DNA of 64,000 bases from Rhodoplanes serenus (lineage in GTDB: Bacteria; Pseudomonadota; Alphaproteobacteria; Rhizobiales; Xanthobacteraceae), in the NCBI GenBank assembly GCA_009720755.1, contig WNKV01000020.1, positions 47,011 through 111,010 of the forward strand, written 5' to 3'. Each line of letters begins with the position of its first letter. The stretch's first letter is position 1. A model generated the notes under the pieces. It saw only the letters and a list, made by a program, of their open reading frames with translations. It did no database searches and was not told where the DNA came from. Shown here in pieces: positions 27,004-35,451 of this stretch. A program made the translations under genes and the position numbers.

Positions 27004-27888
27004 ATGACCCCACGCAGCCAGCCCCCGCTCATCGTCAAGATCCTGTCCGAGCAAGCGTCCTCCCTGCTGCCGAAATGGACCGCCCTGCTCAAGCAGAACG
27101 GAATCCTGGCGACCGGCCGGATCAAGGAGACCGAGCTCGCCACCCAGTGCCGCACGGTGCTCGATCTGCTGGCGACCGCTATCGCGGCGGCCGGGCTGGA
27201 CGTGGCGGCGGCGCCCTATCAGCCGCTGCGGGACCTGCTCGCCGACATCTCGCGCTCGCGCGCCATTCAGGGCTTCTCGCCGTCCGAGACGGCGAGCTTC
27301 GTGTTCTCCCTCAAGCCGCCGCTGTTCGAGGCGATCGACGCCGCAAAAGGCAGCGACGACGCCACTGCGTTGCGCGCCGTGCAGGACGTGACACGGTTGA
27401 TCGACGCCCTCGGGCTGCACACCATGGAGGTGTTCCAGAAGAGCCGCGAGGAGGTGATCGTCCGCCAGCAGCGGGAGATCGCCGAGCTGTCCACCCCGGT
27501 GGTCAAGCTGTGGGAGGGCGTGCTGGCGCTGCCGCTGATCGGCACGCTGGACAGCCAGCGCACCCAGATCGTGATGGAGAACCTGCTCGAGTCGATCGTC
27601 GCCGAGCGCGCCGAGATCGCCATCATCGACATCACCGGCGTGCCGACCGTCGATACGCTGACGGCCCAGCACCTCCTCAAGACGGTGTCGGCGGCGCGCC
27701 TGATGGGCGCCGACTGCATCATCTCCGGCATCCGCCCGCAGATCGCCCAGACCATGGTGCATCTCGGCGTCGAGCTGAACGTGGTGTCCAAGGCGACGCT
27801 GGCCGATGCCTTCGCGGTGGCACTCCGGCGGGTCGGCCGCACGGTGGCGCCGCTGAAGACGGTGCACCGCCAGCAGCCGGTGGGCTGA
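27004..27888 (+). CDS. rsbR: Stressosome scaffold protein RsbR
   Basis: A 294-residue protein. The N-terminal about 150 residues (IVKILSEQASSLLPKWTALL onwards) form a helical sensory domain of the non-haem-globin-like RsbR type; the C-terminal STAS domain begins at STPVVKLWEGVLALPLIGTL and contains AIIDITGVPTVDTLTAQHLL, the loop carrying the phosphorylated Thr residues. RsbR with RsbS forms the large stressosome that holds RsbT until stress. The ATG at 27004 was chosen because upstream residues do not resemble the family. It begins the six-gene run of this module. Confidence 0.92.
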   Translation: MTPRSQPPLIVKILSEQASSLLPKWTALLKQNGILATGRIKETELATQCRTVLDLLATAIAAAGLDVAAAPYQPLRDLLADISRSRAIQGFSPSETASFVFSLKPPLFEAIDAAKGSDDATALRAVQDVTRLIDALGLHTMEVFQKSREEVIVRQQREIAELSTPVVKLWEGVLALPLIGTLDSQRTQIVMENLLESIVAERAEIAIIDITGVPTVDTLTAQHLLKTVSAARLMGADCIISGIRPQIAQTMVHLGVELNVVSKATLADAFAVALRRVGRTVAPLKTVHRQQPVG

Positions 27889-27891
27889 CCG

Positions 27892-28284
27892 ATGGACCGC
27901 ATCCCCATTCTCAAGCTCGGCAGCGCTCTGCTGGTCACCATCCAGGTCGACATGCACGACCGGCTGGCGACCGCCCTTCAGGAGGACCTGACCGAGAAGA
28001 TCGTGGCCACCCATGCCAAGGGGGTGCTGATCGACATCTCGGCCCTGGAGATCGTCGACAGCTTCATCGGCCGGATGCTCGATCACATCGCCGCGATCTC
28101 CCGCATGCTCGATGCCGAGACCGTGGTGGTCGGCATGCGGCCGGCCGTCGCTATCACCTTGGTGGAGCTCGGCCTGTCGCTGACCGGCGTCAAGACCGCG
28201 CTCGACGTCGAGCGCGGCATGGAGATGATCCGGCGCCGGCTGGACGAGCCGGAGGTCGCGGATGGCGACGACGCCGGCGCGTGA
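27892..28284 (+). CDS. rsbS: Stressosome core protein RsbS
   Basis: A 130-residue single STAS-domain protein. LIDISALEIVDSFIGRMLDH is the conserved RsbS signature with the Ser that RsbT phosphorylates. It is the core of the stressosome together with RsbR and is an RsbT-binding inhibitor when unphosphorylated. It starts three bases after the rsbR stop and overlaps rsbT by 23 bp. Confidence 0.93.
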   Translation: MDRIPILKLGSALLVTIQVDMHDRLATALQEDLTEKIVATHAKGVLIDISALEIVDSFIGRMLDHIAAISRMLDAETVVVGMRPAVAITLVELGLSLTGVKTALDVERGMEMIRRRLDEPEVADGDDAGA

Positions 28285-28669
28285 TCTGATGGAGGTACGA
28301 TCCTCGGACGATGTCGTGCGGGTTCGTCAGCAGGTGCGTGCGCGCGCCGTGGAGGTGGGCTTGTCACTGGTCGATCAGACCAAGATCGTCACCGCCGCGA
28401 GCGAGCTCGCCCGCAACATGCTGGATTACGGCGGCGGCGGCGTCGCCACCATCGAGATGGTGACGGACGGCCATCGGCGCGGCTTGCGCCTGACGTTCGA
28501 GGACCAGGGTCCGGGCATCGCCGACGTTCAGCTCGCCCTCAAGGACGGCTACACGTCGGGCTCCGGCCTCGGCCTCGGCCTCGGTGGGGCGAAGCGGCTG
28601 TGCAACGAATTCACCATCGACTCGGCACCGGGCCGCGGCACCCGGATCGTCTGCGCGCGTTGGATGTGA
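28262..28669 (+). CDS. rsbT: Serine/threonine kinase RsbT
   Basis: A 135-residue HATPase-type kinase: N-box AASELARNMLDYGGGG, G1 box EDQGPGIADV, G2 GLGLGLGGAKRLCNEF. RsbT phosphorylates RsbR and RsbS on stress and is released to activate a downstream partner, RsbU in Bacillus. No RsbU is encoded next to it; candidates for its output are the phosphatase and kinases that follow. Overlap with rsbS fixes co-translation. Confidence 0.93.
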   Translation: MATTPARDLMEVRSSDDVVRVRQQVRARAVEVGLSLVDQTKIVTAASELARNMLDYGGGGVATIEMVTDGHRRGLRLTFEDQGPGIADVQLALKDGYTSGSGLGLGLGGAKRLCNEFTIDSAPGRGTRIVCARWM

Positions 28670-28673
28670 AGTG

Positions 28674-29675
28674 ATGATCCGCGTATCCGTCAGCGAGCAG
28701 AGCCAGATCGCCGAGGCCCGGCGCACCGCCTCCGAGCGAGCGGAGCGGCATGGCTTCGGCACCGTCGACGTCGGCCGGGTGGCGCTCGCCACCACCGAGC
28801 TGGCCACCAACCTGATCAAGCATGCGGGCGGCGGCGAGATCCTGGTCGGCGCCTTCGAAGAGGAGGACGGCACCGGCATCGAGGTGCTGTCGCTCGACAA
28901 GGGCCGCGGCATCGCCGATCTCGCGTCCTGCCTGGAGGACGGCTACTCGACCAGCGGCACCAACGGCCATGGTCTCGGGGCGGTGGTGCGCCAGGCCCAC
29001 ATGGTCGAGGTCGCGACTTGGCCGGGCCTCGGCACTGCGCTCCTGGCGCGCTTCGAGCCGGGCACCCCGCCCAAGGCCAACAAGCCGAGCCGCGCCGGCT
29101 GGGGCGCCGTTTCGGTGGCCAAGGAGGGCGAGGCGGTCTGCGGCGACGCCTTCGGGGTGATCGACGGCCACGGGCTGCGCACCCTGATGGTCGCCGACGG
29201 GCTCGGCCACGGCCCGGAGGCCGCCGACGCCGCCACCCAGGCGGTGCGCGTGTTCAACCGGCACAAGGATCACCGCGTGCCCACCATGCTGGACTATATC
29301 CACGGCGGGCTGCGTGCGACCCGCGGCGCCGCCGTCTCGGTCGCCCGCCTCGCCGCCGCCGATGGCCGCGTCGAGTTCGGCGGCATCGGCAACGTCGCCG
29401 GTGTCGTGGTGACGCCGCGCGACGTCCGACGGATGATATCGCTGCCCGGCACCGCCGGGCACGCCGTGCGCAAGATCCAGTCCTTCGACTACCGCCTCGA
29501 CGATGGGGTGGCCATCCTCCACTCCGACGGCCTGGCCACCAGCTGGAGCCTCGACCGCTATCCCGGCCTGATCCACGCGCATCCGACCTTGATCGCCGCC
29601 GTGCTGTTCCGGGACTTCTGGCGGCGGCGGGACGACGTGACGGTGCTGGTGGCCGGTGCGGGACCGAACCGATGA
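28674..29675 (+). CDS. RsbW-like ATPase fused to SpoIIE/RsbX-type phosphatase
   Basis: A 333-residue fusion. Residues 1-130 are an RsbW/SpoIIAB-like HATPase (LATTELATNLIKHAGGGEIL, LDKGRGIADLASCLEDG, GHGLGAVVRQAH). Residues about 140-333 are a PP2C phosphatase of SpoIIE/RsbX type with metal motifs CGDAFGVIDGHG and MVADGLGHGPEAADAA and the late FRDFWRRRDDVTVLV. RsbX dephosphorylates RsbR/RsbS to reset the stressosome, so this is its likely job here, with the N-terminal ATPase as a docking or kinase unit. It starts four bases after rsbT and overlaps the next gene as ATGA. Confidence 0.87.
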   Translation: MIRVSVSEQSQIAEARRTASERAERHGFGTVDVGRVALATTELATNLIKHAGGGEILVGAFEEEDGTGIEVLSLDKGRGIADLASCLEDGYSTSGTNGHGLGAVVRQAHMVEVATWPGLGTALLARFEPGTPPKANKPSRAGWGAVSVAKEGEAVCGDAFGVIDGHGLRTLMVADGLGHGPEAADAATQAVRVFNRHKDHRVPTMLDYIHGGLRATRGAAVSVARLAAADGRVEFGGIGNVAGVVVTPRDVRRMISLPGTAGHAVRKIQSFDYRLDDGVAILHSDGLATSWSLDRYPGLIHAHPTLIAAVLFRDFWRRRDDVTVLVAGAGPNR

Positions 29676-31597
29676 TGGTGCCTTCGACGGAGCCGACGAC
29701 CGAGCTGCCGACCGGGCCGACCACCTGGTCGACCTCCGTGTCGGACGACCGCCCGTGCGGCGTGCGGCCCGGCCGGCCCACCGATTGGTCGTCCGCCTGG
29801 CCGGTGGTGACCATGGCGATCGCCGCCGAGGCCGACGTGGTGGCGGTTCGCCAGCGCGCGCGGCTGATCGCCGAGCGGCTCGGCTTCGAGCGGCAGGACC
29901 AGACCCGCATCGCCACCGCGGTGTCGGAGATCGCCCGCAACGCCTTCAGCCACGGCCGGGGCGGACGGGCCGAGTTCGCCGTGGAGACGAACGGTGGTCA
30001 CCAGGGCTTGGTGATCCGGATCAGCGACCGCGGCCCCGGCATGGCCGATCCCGATGCCGTGCTCGCAGGCCGCACCCGCTCGCCAGGCGGGCTCGGCGTC
30101 GGCCTCGCCGGCGCGCGCCGCCTGTTGGACCACTTCGCCATCGACTCGTCGCCCGGCGTCGGCACCACCGTGACGCTCGGTCACCGGCTGCCGGCCCGCG
30201 CGACGCCGCCGACGGCGGAGACGATCGCCACCCTCGTGCGTGACCTGACCGTCACGGCCGGCGGCCCGAACACCGGCGGCGACGCTCTCGCGGCGCTGCA
30301 CGAGCAAAACCGCGAGCTGATGCAGACCCTCGACGAGCTGCACCGCCGCGAGGAGGAGGCCGCCACCCTCGACCGCGAGCTGGCCGACACCAACCGCGGC
30401 GTCGTCGCTCTTTATGCCGAGTTGGACGAGCGCGCCGACCAGCTCAAGCAGGCGAGCGAGCTGAAGTCGCGCTTCCTGTCGCACATGAGTCACGAGTTCC
30501 GCACGCCGCTGAACTCCATCCTGGCGCTGTCGCGGCTTCTGATGGACCGGGTCGACGGCCCGCTGACCGCCGAGCAGGAGAAGCAGGTCGGCTATATCCG
30601 GCGCTCCGCCGAAGGACTTCTGGAGCTGGTCGACGACCTGCTCGACCTCGCCAAGGTGGAGGCCGGCAAGATCGAGCTGCGTCCGGTTCCGTTCACGGTC
30701 GCGGATCTGTTCGGGGGCTTGCGCGGGGCGCTCAAGCCGCTCCAGACCAATCCGGATGTCGATCTGGTCTTCGAGGTCGGCGACGATCTCCCGGCCCTGT
30801 ATACCGACGAGGCGCGGGTGGCGCAGATCCTGCGCAACCTGATCTCCAATGCGCTGAAATTCACCGAAACCGGCGAGGTCGCCGTTTCGGCCGCCTGGGA
30901 GCCCGACACCGCCCGCATCGTGTTCGCGGTGCGCGACACCGGCATCGGCATCGCGCCGGAGCACCAGGAGCGCATCTTCGAGGAGTTCAGCCAGATCGAC
31001 ACGACGATCCAGCGCCGGGTGAAGGGCACCGGCCTCGGGCTGCCGCTGTCGCGCAATCTCGCCGGTCTGCTCGGCGGCACGTTAACGCTCGACAGCGTGC
31101 CCGGACAGGGCTCGGTGTTCCGATTGACGATTCCCTGCCGGCTCGACGGGGCGCCGGCCGAGCCGGCCCGCACCGCGTCTGCATCTCCGTCGGCGCCGGC
31201 ACGGCACCGCGTGCTGATCGTCGACGACGACGAGACGTTCCGCTACGTGTTCCGTCAGCTCATCGGTGGCGACAGCCGCTTCGAGGTGATCGAGGCGGCG
31301 GACGGCGAGAGCGGCGTGCGCCGGGCCCGCGAGGAGCGGCCCGACCTGGTGCTGCTGGATCTCCAGATGCCCCGCATGGACGGCTTCACGGCTCTCCGGC
31401 ACCTGGCGGAGGACCACCGCACCGCCGACATTCCGGTCGTCGTCTCGACCTCGCTCGCGGTGACCGCCGAGCTGCGCGCGCGGCTGCGGCCCGGCGCCCC
31501 GGTGCTGGCCAAGCAGGAGCTGTCGCGCGACACCGTCACAACGCTGCTGGCGCGGCTGATCATGAACGGAACAGGACGAGTCGGGGTCGGATCATGA
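29672..31597 (+). CDS. Hybrid histidine kinase with RsbT-like N-terminal ATPase
   Basis: A 641-residue multidomain kinase. After a Thr/Pro-rich start comes an RsbT/RsbW-like HATPase (TAVSEIARNAFSHGRGGRAE, DRGPGMAD, GGLGVGLAGARRLLDHFAID), then a coiled coil (ELMQTLDELHRREEEAATLD), HisKA with phospho-His in LSHMSHEFRTPLN, a second HATPase (NLISNALKFTETG, DTGIGIAP, GTGLGLPLSRNLA) and a receiver domain (HRVLIVDDDETFRYVF, D in VLLDLQMPRMDG). Two ATPase domains in one kinase are unusual. The N-terminal one is probably the stressosome-facing unit. It overlaps both neighbours by 4 bp. Confidence 0.88.
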   Translation: MMVPSTEPTTELPTGPTTWSTSVSDDRPCGVRPGRPTDWSSAWPVVTMAIAAEADVVAVRQRARLIAERLGFERQDQTRIATAVSEIARNAFSHGRGGRAEFAVETNGGHQGLVIRISDRGPGMADPDAVLAGRTRSPGGLGVGLAGARRLLDHFAIDSSPGVGTTVTLGHRLPARATPPTAETIATLVRDLTVTAGGPNTGGDALAALHEQNRELMQTLDELHRREEEAATLDRELADTNRGVVALYAELDERADQLKQASELKSRFLSHMSHEFRTPLNSILALSRLLMDRVDGPLTAEQEKQVGYIRRSAEGLLELVDDLLDLAKVEAGKIELRPVPFTVADLFGGLRGALKPLQTNPDVDLVFEVGDDLPALYTDEARVAQILRNLISNALKFTETGEVAVSAAWEPDTARIVFAVRDTGIGIAPEHQERIFEEFSQIDTTIQRRVKGTGLGLPLSRNLAGLLGGTLTLDSVPGQGSVFRLTIPCRLDGAPAEPARTASASPSAPARHRVLIVDDDETFRYVFRQLIGGDSRFEVIEAADGESGVRRAREERPDLVLLDLQMPRMDGFTALRHLAEDHRTADIPVVVSTSLAVTAELRARLRPGAPVLAKQELSRDTVTTLLARLIMNGTGRVGVGS

Positions 31598-33273
31598 CGG
31601 AACCCAAGCCCCTGGTCCTCAATGTCGACGATCGGGAAATCGGCCGTTACACGAAGACGCGCGACCTGGAGCTCGCCGGCTTCACGGTGATCGAGGCGGG
31701 GACCGGCGCCGAGGCGCTCCGCCTCGTCGAGACGGCGCGTCCGCATGTCGTTCTGCTCGACGTGCAGCTTCCCGACATCAGCGGCACCGAGGTCTGCGCC
31801 GAGATCAAGTCGCGCTGGCCCGAGGTGATGGTGTTGCAGACCTCGGCCACCTTCACCACCGCGGCCGACCGCACCACCGGGCTCGACAGCGGGGCGGACT
31901 CCTACCTGGTGCAGCCGGCCGAGCCGCAGGAGCTGGCCGCCGCCGTGCGGGCCTTGCTGCGCATCCGCCACGCCGAGGACGAGATGCGGGCGCTCGCCGG
32001 CAGCCTGGAGCGGCGCGTCGCCGAACGCACCCGCGATCTCGCCGCCGCCAACGAGCGGCTGCGCCACGAGATCGCCCAGCGCGAGCGCGCCGAAGCAGCG
32101 CTCGCCCAGTCCCAAAAAATGGAGATCATCGGCCAGCTCACGGGGGGCGTGGCACACGACTTCAACAATCTCCTCACCATCATCATGGGCAATGTCGACA
32201 TCTTGCAGCGCCACCTGGGCGAGAACGTGCCGGAGCGGCTGAAGCGCTCGGTCGAGAACGCGGCGCGCGGTGCGCGGCGCGCCTCCGCGCTCACCCAGAG
32301 CCTGCTCGCCTTTGCGCGCCGGCAGCCACTCGATCCGCGACCGACGGACGTCAACGGCCTCGTCGGCAGCATGTCCGAGATGCTGCACCGGACCTTCGGC
32401 GAGCAGATCGCGGTGGACCTCATTCTCGCCGACGACTTGTGGAAAGTCAGCGTCGACCCGAACCAGCTCGAAAGCGCGATCCTCAACCTCGCGGTCAATG
32501 CCCGAGACGCCATGCCGAACGGCGGGCATCTCACCATCGAGACTGCCAATGCCGAGATCGACCCCGAGGGCGCCGCCCGGGAGGTCGAGGTGCTGCCGGG
32601 CCCCTATGTGGTCATCGCGGTCAGCGACACCGGCATCGGCATGACCCGCGACGTGATCGCGCAGGCGTTCGAGCCGTTCTTCACCACCAAGGACATCGGC
32701 CACGGCACCGGGCTCGGCCTGTCGCAGGTGTACGGCTTCGTCAAGCAGTCGGGCGGCCATGTGCGCATTCACAGCGAGGTCGGCCACGGGACCACCGTGA
32801 AGCTCTACCTGCCGCGGCTCCTCGAAGAGCCCGCCGCGAACGAGCACGAGCCGGCCGACGCAACGGCGCCGCCGGCCGGACATCGGCACGAGACCATCCT
32901 GGTGGTGGAAGACGACCCCGACGTCCGCGAGCACTCGGCCGAAATTCTGAGCGAGCTGGGCTACCGGGTCTTGCAGGCGGAGAATGGCCCGTCCGCCCTC
33001 GACCTTGTCGAGCGCGAGGACGTGACGCTGCTGTTCACCGATCTCGGCCTGCCGGGCGGCATGAACGGCCGCGAGCTGGCCGAGGAGACGATGCGGCGAC
33101 GCCCCGGCGTGCGGGTGATCTTCACCACCGGCCACGCCACCAGCGCCATCGTCGCCAACGGCCGGCTGGAGCCTGGCCTTCACCTGATCGCCAAGCCGTT
33201 CACCTATTCGGGTCTGGCTGCCAAGCTGCGCGAGGTGCTGGATCACCGCCGGACCGCCGCACCCGCCGGCTGA
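31594..33273 (+). CDS. REC-HisKA-HATPase-REC hybrid kinase
   Basis: A 559-residue protein: receiver (LVLNVDDREIGRYTKTRDLE, D in VVLLDVQLPDISG), coiled-coil linker (RRVAERTRDLAAANERL), HisKA with GGVAHDFNNLLTIIMGNVDI, HATPase (LNLAVNARDAMPNG, DTGIGM, GTGLGLSQVYGFVKQ) and a second receiver (TILVVEDDPDVREHSAEILS, D in LLFTDLGLPG). The first receiver probably takes phosphate from the upstream kinase and the last passes it on. There is no DNA-binding domain. It is the last gene of the rsb block; no terminator is clear after it. Confidence 0.88.
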   Translation: MTEPKPLVLNVDDREIGRYTKTRDLELAGFTVIEAGTGAEALRLVETARPHVVLLDVQLPDISGTEVCAEIKSRWPEVMVLQTSATFTTAADRTTGLDSGADSYLVQPAEPQELAAAVRALLRIRHAEDEMRALAGSLERRVAERTRDLAAANERLRHEIAQRERAEAALAQSQKMEIIGQLTGGVAHDFNNLLTIIMGNVDILQRHLGENVPERLKRSVENAARGARRASALTQSLLAFARRQPLDPRPTDVNGLVGSMSEMLHRTFGEQIAVDLILADDLWKVSVDPNQLESAILNLAVNARDAMPNGGHLTIETANAEIDPEGAAREVEVLPGPYVVIAVSDTGIGMTRDVIAQAFEPFFTTKDIGHGTGLGLSQVYGFVKQSGGHVRIHSEVGHGTTVKLYLPRLLEEPAANEHEPADATAPPAGHRHETILVVEDDPDVREHSAEILSELGYRVLQAENGPSALDLVEREDVTLLFTDLGLPGGMNGRELAEETMRRRPGVRVIFTTGHATSAIVANGRLEPGLHLIAKPFTYSGLAAKLREVLDHRRTAAPAG

Positions 33274-33367
33274 CGCCGAGCATACCGGCGCAGCCCCGTC
33301 GGCAACGCGGTGAAGCCGGTCGGAAGAACGCGAGGAGAGAAGGGTCCGCTCCCATCTCAGCGCCGAC

Positions 33368-33830
33368 CCTGCCGGTACATCCGCGGTCAGGTGGCGTGAG
33401 AGGGATGCGGTAGGAAGCGGCGGCAACCGACCAAATCAATCGACCTCGATCGAGGTCGGCTGCCCGCTTCCAATCTCGGCGCCGAGCCTGCCGGTACATC
33501 CGCGGTCAGGCAGCGCACGAGATGGCGCGGCCCGAGGCCGCGCAGCAACGACGAAGCTTCGCACTGTCGTTGCGTGGTGTCACACCGTCGTGGTGTCACA
33601 CCAGGACCGTGTCGCACCACAGAGGTGTGACATCGTCCTGTGCCTCGCGGCCCGTGGTTCGGACCGACGATCGATCGACTCCCGATGAAGGGAAACCAAC
33701 CAAGCTCCGCTGGAGCAGCCTGCCGACGAGGATCGTAAAGCCAGGATCGTGAAGCGAAGACAGAACGATCGAGACCCGCCGCCGGTTCCCCATCTCACGG
33801 CCGAAGCCTGCCGGTACATCCGCGGTCAGG
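33368..33830. repeat. Three copies of a 24-bp core repeat
   Basis: An identical 24-bp core beginning CCTGCCGGTACATCCGCG lies at 33368-33391, 33487-33510 and 33807-33830. Flanks are also related (CATCTCA/G.CGCCGA before, GGCG..GAGAGGG.TGCGG after copies 1 and 3). Between them near 33575-33640 are repeated GTGGTGTCACACC motifs and their complements. No gene is supported in this region. Confidence 0.75.
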
Positions 33831-33918
33831 CGGCGCGTGAGAGGGGTGCGGCCGAAGCCGCTTCAACCGCATATGGGGATAGGATCGTCGTTTCCAACCC
33901 CTGCCGCGGTCCCTGAGA

Positions 33919-33975
33919 CATTCGGGCGCATCGCCCGTCCGTGCATTCGGGGCATTCGGGCGCATCGCCCGTCCG
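33919..33975. repeat. 23-bp direct repeat, 34-bp period
   Basis: CATTCGGGCGCATCGCCCG plus four more identical bases occurs at 33919-33941 and at 33953-33975. Each copy contains a short palindrome (GGGCG-CATC-GCCC). Confidence 0.7.
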
Positions 33976-34000
33976 CGAGAGCAACCATAGCGACCCAATG

Positions 34001-34075
34001 TGACAGAAATCCGAGTGGCAGAAATCTGAGTGACAGAAATCTGAGTGACAGAAATCTGAGTGACAGAAACCTGAC
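34001..34075. repeat. Five tandem 15-bp repeats
   Basis: TGACAGAAATCTGAG repeated five times without spacers (34001, 34016, 34031, 34046, 34061), the outer copies with one or two changes. The unit is a multiple of three, and one minus-strand frame reads repeated QISVT, but no credible start or family supports translation. Confidence 0.8.
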
Positions 34076-34152
34076 TCCGCCGTGGCGACGCGACGCCCGC
34101 CACCGGGCCTAATCAGATGCCACCGGCAGCGGCGGCCGCGCGTGTCGCGCCG

Positions 34153-34197
34153 TTCAGTGCAGCGCCATTCAGTGCAGCGCCATTCAGTGCAGCGCCG
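34153..34197. repeat. Three tandem 15-bp repeats at a gene end
   Basis: TTCAGTGCAGCGCCA at 34153, 34168 and 34183 (last base changed). The third copy contains the stop codon of the minus-strand gene ending at 34184, so the tail of that gene has been triplicated. Confidence 0.75.
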
Positions 34198-34447
34198 CCG
34201 TCAGCCGCGCGATGGTGGCGTCGAGCAGCGTCAGCGCCGCCTCGCCGGGCCGCGCCAGCGTAGTGAAGGAGGCGACGCCATCGCCCGCCGCAGCGGTCTC
34301 CATCAGGGCGAAATAGGCGCAGTCGCGCACCGGCCCGCTCGCCTCGCCACGAAGTGCGCCGATCGCCTCGAACAGCCCGTCGCACACGCCGGCATGCACC
34401 AGCTCGCGCGCCTTGTGCAGAGTGCCGAGAACCGTCAACGCCGCCAT
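34184..34447 (-). CDS. Small hypothetical helical protein
   Basis: An 87-residue protein starting MAALTVLGTLHKARELVHAG and ending LLDATIARLTAALH. It looks helical and soluble; I do not recognise a family. The frame stays open upstream to 34549, but the added residues lack any pattern. It lies 152 bp downstream of the SDR gene on the same strand, and its last codons are part of a 15-bp tandem triplication. Coding potential is supported by amino-acid composition and position rather than by homology. Confidence 0.4.
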   Translation of the reverse strand: MAALTVLGTLHKARELVHAGVCDGLFEAIGALRGEASGPVRDCAYFALMETAAAGDGVASFTTLARPGEAALTLLDATIARLTAALH

Positions 34448-34599
34448 TGCCCAGGCCCCCCGCCCCGTGTCGCGTACACGACATATGACAAGGTTAACGG
34501 CACCTGGGTAGCTAGGGCAGTCCGGATTTATACGAAAGATGATCTCCACGAGGGCACGGCGAGACTATCGCAAAGCAGAAAACACCCCGACATTAAACG

Positions 34600-35376
34600 T
34601 TATAGTCGCATTATGGTGAGACCACCATCGACCTTCACCACGGTGCCGGTCGAGAATGCGACATCGGGCCGCGCCAGCGCCCGCACGGCTGCCGCGATGT
34701 CCTCCGGCCTTCCCCAGCGTTTCGCCGGCACCAAGCCCTGCTCGATGAGAGCGTCGTATTTCGAGATCACGCCGGCCGTCATGTCGGTCTTGATGATGCC
34801 GGGCCGCACCTCGAACACCGCGATGCCGTCACCCGCGAGCCGCGCCGCCAGCCCCTCCACCACCATGGCGAGGCCGGCCTTGGAGATGCAATATTCCAGG
34901 CGGTTGTTGGAGACCATCTCGGCCGAGCAGGACGACACCACGACAATCGCCCGCGGCGTCTCCGACGGTCGCGCCAGCATGCGGTTAGCCACCGCCTGGG
35001 CCAGGAAGAAGGCGCCACGCAGGTTGACGCCGAGCACATAGTCGAAGTTCTCCGGCGTGGTCGACAGCACGTCGAGCCGCTGCGGCGGCGCCACCCCGGC
35101 GTTCGACACGAACACGTCGGTCGGACCGAGCGCCGCCTCGACGGCGTCGAGCACGCGCGCATGGTCGCCGACGTCGCCGACGTCGCCGGCCACGTAGGTG
35201 GCTGCGACGCCGTGAGCCGTGAGCCGCTTCACCGCCGCCTGCGCCACGTCGTCGTCGCGGGTGCCGGTGATGGCGACGTCGAAGCCCTCGGCCGCGAGCC
35301 CCTCGGCGACCGCAAGGCCGATGCCGCGACGGCCGCCGGTGACGAGCGCGACGCGACGGCCGGTGGTCTGGTTCAT
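34600..35376 (-). CDS. SDR-family oxidoreductase
   Basis: A 258-residue short-chain dehydrogenase with the classical NAD(P) motif VTGGRRGIG, the NAG strand end (VSNAGVAPP) and catalytic Ser-Tyr-Lys (VVSSCSAEM..YCISKAGLA). It would usually be labelled 3-ketoacyl-ACP reductase, but its place at the end of a uronate cluster (KDPG aldolase, KDG kinase, GH88-type hydrolase) makes a KduD-like or DEH-reductase role in unsaturated uronate catabolism more likely. The ATG at 35376 has GGGAGA eight bases upstream. Substrate remains inferred from context. Confidence 0.8.
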   Translation of the reverse strand: MNQTTGRRVALVTGGRRGIGLAVAEGLAAEGFDVAITGTRDDDVAQAAVKRLTAHGVAATYVAGDVGDVGDHARVLDAVEAALGPTDVFVSNAGVAPPQRLDVLSTTPENFDYVLGVNLRGAFFLAQAVANRMLARPSETPRAIVVVSSCSAEMVSNNRLEYCISKAGLAMVVEGLAARLAGDGIAVFEVRPGIIKTDMTAGVISKYDALIEQGLVPAKRWGRPEDIAAAVRALARPDVAFSTGTVVKVDGGLTIMRL

Positions 35377-35451
35377 GTGATGTCTCCCTGTCGCCTGCCC
35401 CGCATGCCGCTCAATCCCGCGCAAGCGGGACCCCAGTGCCGCAAGGGCTGG

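Noticed and set aside
26835..28289. 484-residue plus-strand frame overlapping rsbR and rsbS
   Set aside because: Arg/Pro/Gly/His-rich shadow of the two STAS genes.
33795..34103. Minus-strand frame encoding repeated QISVT units
   Set aside because: The repeat arises from the 15-bp tandem DNA unit. There is no ribosome-binding site, no recognisable domain and the remainder of the frame covers other non-coding repeats.
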